Source: Xanthostigma xanthostigma (taxonomy: Eukaryota; Arthropoda; Insecta; Raphidioptera; Raphidiidae). From it: 64,000 nt of DNA. The stretch is from assembly GCA_963575645.1 (NCBI GenBank), contig OY754469.1, positions 11,054,001-11,118,000 on the forward strand, read 5' to 3'. Below, in pieces: positions 60,077-64,000 of the stretch (positions within the stretch are counted from its first letter, which is position 1; each line of letters opens with the position of its first letter). The notes below the pieces were generated by a model, which was not told the DNA's origin, made no database searches, and worked only from the letters and a program-made list of their open reading frames with translations. Position numbers and translations under genes: made by a program.

Positions 60077-60746
60077 TAATTTAGCATCGTCAATAGTCGG
60101 CTATTGACTCATAAATTTCCCGAAGCTTTCGTATACTATCATGATTATAATCATGCCAGCGACGCTTGCGCCTGGAAACGATGTATCTTGGGTTACCACG
60201 CCAGACTATCACGTATTTAATGATTCCGTAGTTGTTGACGTTAGAGACACCTTGTATATCATGACGTCCCGGTGTCCCTACGGTTACGTCAATGATGTCA
60301 GAACGAACACACACAAATACAATAGCCCGGGTCAGAAGAGCGAGCGATAGGTCATATTTCATTCTTCTACACAGAGAATAAATATACCAGTTGATTTATA
60401 GAGCTTAAATCGTCGCATACATCGTACTAAATCTTTGTTATTCTCTTCTCTACGTAGGTACGTACATATATATTCTATACATACATATTCTATTGTATCG
60501 TTTATACATACATTACGTATTACGTCACTGTACAATTTGGCAACATACATTTTTTAAGACCAGAGCGCAGTGTTCCTCGACTATTACCAGTCTTCAAATA
60601 AAAATTGTACAAACGCTGTCTGTAGAATTTATATAAAGAATTGTTTCGGAATTGTCAGTTGCTTTGCCTTAACGAGTTAAAATATAATGTTCCTTGTAAC
60701 CTGGCTTTACTACTAGTTTGGTCAATGAGTGCTCATAAGGGAAATG
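60077..60746. other. Unannotated; overlapping chance open frames
   Basis: Frames 60090-60362 (-) and 60141-60350 (+) are open over the same stretch, and neither protein is recognised. Confidence 0.4.
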
Positions 60747-61766
60747 TAGATGGAAAAGTCGAAAGCAGAACGTTTGACTTAGGAACTTTGTTTGGACTAG
60801 TTAGGAAATAAACATACTAAAAGTCCTTACCCCTCCGAGGTACGCCCGAAGGGGGGAGCACAAAGAAGGTCCCGTTTTTTGGTTTTTTGCTTTCATCTCG
60901 AAAACGGTACGTCGTACGAAATTTAGTTGTAATACATATTGAAAGATGATAAAATTCTCTACAACTTTAGCTTTCATACTTTTTATCTATCTCCAATCTT
61001 TACCTAGCTATGAGCTCCGAAAAATTAAGTATATGAAAAACTAGTTCAATGATGATTTTTGTTTAAAACAGTTTAGGTACTTAGTATACCATTAAATTGC
61101 AGTTTTATATATTTAAATTTACCTAAACATGCTGAAATCGAAAAGCCTGATTTACGGGCGAGAATAGAGTAGCGTCGCGCATACAAAAGCTAATAAGTAA
61201 ATAGGTGTTCTAGTCAGTCAATCGAAATAAATATGTTTTTCGGTAATGAATATCGATTATCGTTTGGTGATCTGGCAGGAACTAGGGGGTGCCTATTGAT
61301 CGCGGGGCCCTGGGCACGTGCCCAGTGGGAAAGAGGGCCCTGCGTGGAGGTACTCCCAGCTTATGTTATTTTTTAATAGTGTGTGGGTGTTTTTAATAGT
61401 GTGGATGAGCAATACGAAATTATTTTGACAAATTCGTATTGTTACAATGTGCTAAAGAGAATTTAACACATTTTTGAAAATTGACCATTTTTCGGAGCTC
61501 ATAGCTAGGCAAAGATTGGAGATAGATAAAAAGTGTGAAAGTTAAAGTTGTAGAGAATTTTATCAGCTTTCATTATGTATTACAACAAAATTTCGTACGA
61601 CGTACCGTTTTCGAGATGAAAGCAAAAAACCGAAAAACGAGACCTTCTTTGTGCTCCCCCCCTTCGGGCGTACCTCGGAGGGGTAAGGACTTTTAGTATG
61701 TTTATCTACTAACTAGTACAAACAAAGTTCCTAAGTCAAATGTTCTGCTTTCAACTTTTCCATCTA
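60747..61766. mobile_element. Fold-back element, 1.02 kb
   Basis: Arms of about 285 bases (60747-61030 and about 61485-61766) share TAGATGGAAAAGT, CCCCTCCGAGGTACGCCCGA and AAACGGTACGTCGTACGAAA. A GAAAT follows the right end and lies one base outside the left end, a weak hint of a target duplication. The loop of about 450 bases holds a GC-rich patch with GGGCCCTGGGCACGTGCCCA at about 61303, reminiscent of hAT MITE interiors. Confidence 0.9.
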
Positions 61767-62445
61767 GAAATTATTCGTTGCTTAAGCTATACGTTCGATT
61801 GGCCGCCAGTTTAAAAAGTTCAGTTCAATTTTGCAAGTACACTTTTTTGTATTTTTCTTTATCGGTAAAAATAATAAGGAAGGTTGACTAGCCGTAGAGC
61901 GTCTGCATTCGACATATTATCATATTCTTTCAGATATTCATATTACAAAGGAACGCAGGTAACATTTTAAAATCCATCCTTGTTGATAAAGAAATTAAAA
62001 AAAGATTAAATGTTAAGTCAACTCTTGAAACGAAGACATTGTTTTTTGTTCCCGTTCGCCAGTCGTAAATAAAATATGGAATATTTTATTTAGTTTCACT
62101 TCGCTCGTAAATTCTACAACACATTCTTTGTTATGCAACTTTTTCCCAGTAAATATTTAAATACTGCCATGAAAACTAAACCAATTATCTTTAACCATAA
62201 ATGTTTAAATAACTGCAGCAGTCCTCTGCTGCAGTTATTAGTTTCCAGTTATCATTTATGTATGGTCGCGGTGTGCACTAAATTTCGCTCTGCATACTTA
62301 ACTATTTAATATGTACAAAATATTGTAAAATAGGTACGTTTTAAACTACACTTGGCAAAACTACATCGAAAAATTTAAATACCGACACACTTCACGACTT
62401 CGGCACAGTAGGCCCAAGTAGGACTTCTCCCAAAGCAAAAGAAAA
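61767..62445. other. Unannotated
   Basis: A short hairpin with AACTGCAGCAG and CTGCTGCAGTT lies at 62212-62237. Nothing else recognised. Confidence 0.5.
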
Positions 62446-63222
62446 GGGGAATTATAAAACGCTCGAATAAAAAAACAAATTTGGTGACTGATGATGAGAT
62501 ACTGTTTTAATAACTTGAGTTATTTAAAATATTAGTTGGGTGACTAAATTACTAAGTGAGCGCCTAAATTACTAAGTGAGCGACTAGAATGCCTTCGGTA
62601 ATTTTGAAGCAGATATCTTCTTTTGTTTTTACTTTTTATTTTTTTTTTTTCACTTTGAGACTACAACTTAAAACTCACATTTTCATGAATATTGAAAACC
62701 ACCATTTTTTTTGATAAAGGGGTATGCGAATTGTCTCGCAGTGAAACGCGATGGGGCAAAGGTAGAGTTTTTAAAAAAATAATTCCGGGGTGAACGATAA
62801 ACGGGTATGCGAATTGTAATTCCGGGGTGAACGATAAAGGGGTATGCGAATTGTCTCGCAGTGAAACGGGAAGTGGCAAATGTGGAGTTTTTAAAAAAAC
62901 AATTCGGGGTGAACGATAACGGTGTATGCGAATTAAATAGTAAATTGTTTAAATAGAACTGCGTTTTCTATAAAATATATATTTAATTGACAGTCAATTA
63001 AATATATATTTTTTAGAAAACGCAGTTCTATTCAAACAATTAACTATTAACAACTTAGTAATTTAGTCGCTCACTTAGTAATTTAGTCTGTCACTTAGTA
63101 ATTTAGTCACCCAACTATTATTTTCTCGTCACGCGCAGGCAGTCGCTCACGTAATAGGTAATACAGTAACCCAAATTGATTATTTTTGTAACCCAAAATT
63201 GTAATTTACAGTCACTCGTTTA
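62446..63222 (-). mobile_element. Dispersed repeat, copy 2 (inverse of 21320-22198)
   Basis: It is the reverse complement of copy 1 for most of its length, with the internal hairpin at 62957-63028 and tandem ATTCCGGGGTGAACGATAA motifs. ACTTAGTAATTTAGTC occurs several times. It lacks the extra block present in copy 1. Confidence 0.82.
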
Positions 63223-63239
63223 AATACTACTCAAAAAAA

Positions 63240-63485
63240 TTGGTTGTCTGTAAAGTCGGTTTACGGACGATAGTTTTACGTGATAACGTCATAAAGAAAC
63301 ATTGATGAACTCTCTGACGTCACGCGAGAAGCGAGAGAAATGCGTACAAGCCGACGCTTGGGCCGATCGTGCCTCTCTATCGCTTATACCGCGCTCTCGC
63401 TTGCACGCTCAGGCTCAGGCGGAACGTGACACTTTTTCGTGCGTGCAGCCGGTGTTTCATCAATTTATAAGACGTTATCACGTCA
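63240..63485 (+). mobile_element. GTGATAACGTC repeat family, copy D (shortest)
   Basis: It starts TTGGTTGTCTGTAAAGTCGG and ends GACGTTATCACGTCA. At 246 bp it keeps the ends and the SLTSREKRE/VFHQFIRRYHV region but lacks the AT-rich middle of copies B and C. It follows the previous repeat after only about 17 bases. Confidence 0.9.
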
Positions 63486-64000
63486 AAAATAAATTTTAAA
63501 TATAATGATTTTGTTCAACAGCGATAGGATGTCCCCCGATATTGGTTGGCGCTTTGACAGAGAGAGTATAGAAACGATTTCCACACTCTTTCCTCTCGGA
63601 GAAGGGGCATCGTTTCACTTTTCGTCTGATCCAGGCCAATCCGCCCCCTAAAAAAAGTTTCAATTCTAAAATTGTTTATTAGATAATTCATAACATAGTT
63701 TAGCAACCGTCTGTGACGATATGTACGTAGAATGTATGTTCAGTGAACAGCTTAAACATGAAAAATGACGTCACTAGTCACGGGGACTCGTCGGAATGAA
63801 ATAGTGGCGTCGGAGAGCGTTGGGCATGTCGGATTAAACACAGCGCGTCGTCAGCCGTCTAACCCGTACGCCCCCCCCCCTTCTTCTCTTCTCTATAATC
63901 TCGACATTCTCCATGGCATGACGCGACAGCGGCAATGCAAGAAGCAGTGACGTAGTTTAAAGGATTTCAAACAACTGCCCATAAAACACTATAAAAATTT
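63486..64000. other. Unannotated window end
   Basis: A poly(C) run is near 63870. The open frame 63765-63950 has no recognised motif. Confidence 0.45.

Overview
This is nuclear DNA from an animal, almost certainly an insect. Genes have GT-AG introns, the sequence is AT-rich, and it is packed with insect-type transposable elements (Ty3/gypsy, mariner, hAT, pogo/Tigger-like, Helitron and many fold-back elements). Several dispersed repeats resemble ones common in moth and butterfly genomes, so Lepidoptera is my best guess, held with low confidence. No bacterial operon, CRISPR array or ribosomal RNA is visible.

Host coding content is very small. The only gene I consider intact is a fragment of a Beaten-path (Beat) family immunoglobulin gene on the + strand. 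Two exons, 47250-47464 and 57360-57495, together encode one complete first Ig domain and are separated by a 9.9 kb intron. Upstream (signal peptide) and downstream exons were not found; the downstream ones probably lie beyond 64000. A decayed THAP zinc-finger gene lies at about 28191-29331, with recognisable exon borders but frame-breaking changes.

Layout. 1-6109: Ty3/gypsy retrotransposon with gag, pol and identical LTR segments, its left LTR cut by the window edge. 6110-47249: a field of inserted elements, including a mariner nested in a fold-back element (15.6-16.8 kb), a fold-back element containing a tRNA-like cloverleaf (32.3-32.7 kb), a 66 bp minisatellite (34.2 kb), two neighbouring giant palindromes with shared termini and separate 3 bp target duplications (36.0-38.9 kb), nested hAT elements (40.9-41.5 kb), a short Helitron (45.0-45.6 kb) and a pogo/Tigger-like remnant (46.2-46.5 kb). 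47250-57495: the beat exons and their element-filled intron. 57496-64000: more fold-back and hAT elements, an inverted copy of the 21.3-22.2 kb repeat, and the fourth copy of a GTGATAACGTC-type repeat family.

The genes do not form a working unit. The main lesson is genomic: one neuronal adhesion gene carries a long intron loaded with short DNA elements, in a neighbourhood where near-perfect inverted repeats of 0.15-1.9 kb make up a large share of the sequence. Most boundaries were found by eye from terminal repeats and target-site duplications. Internal boundaries of degenerate repeats are approximate.
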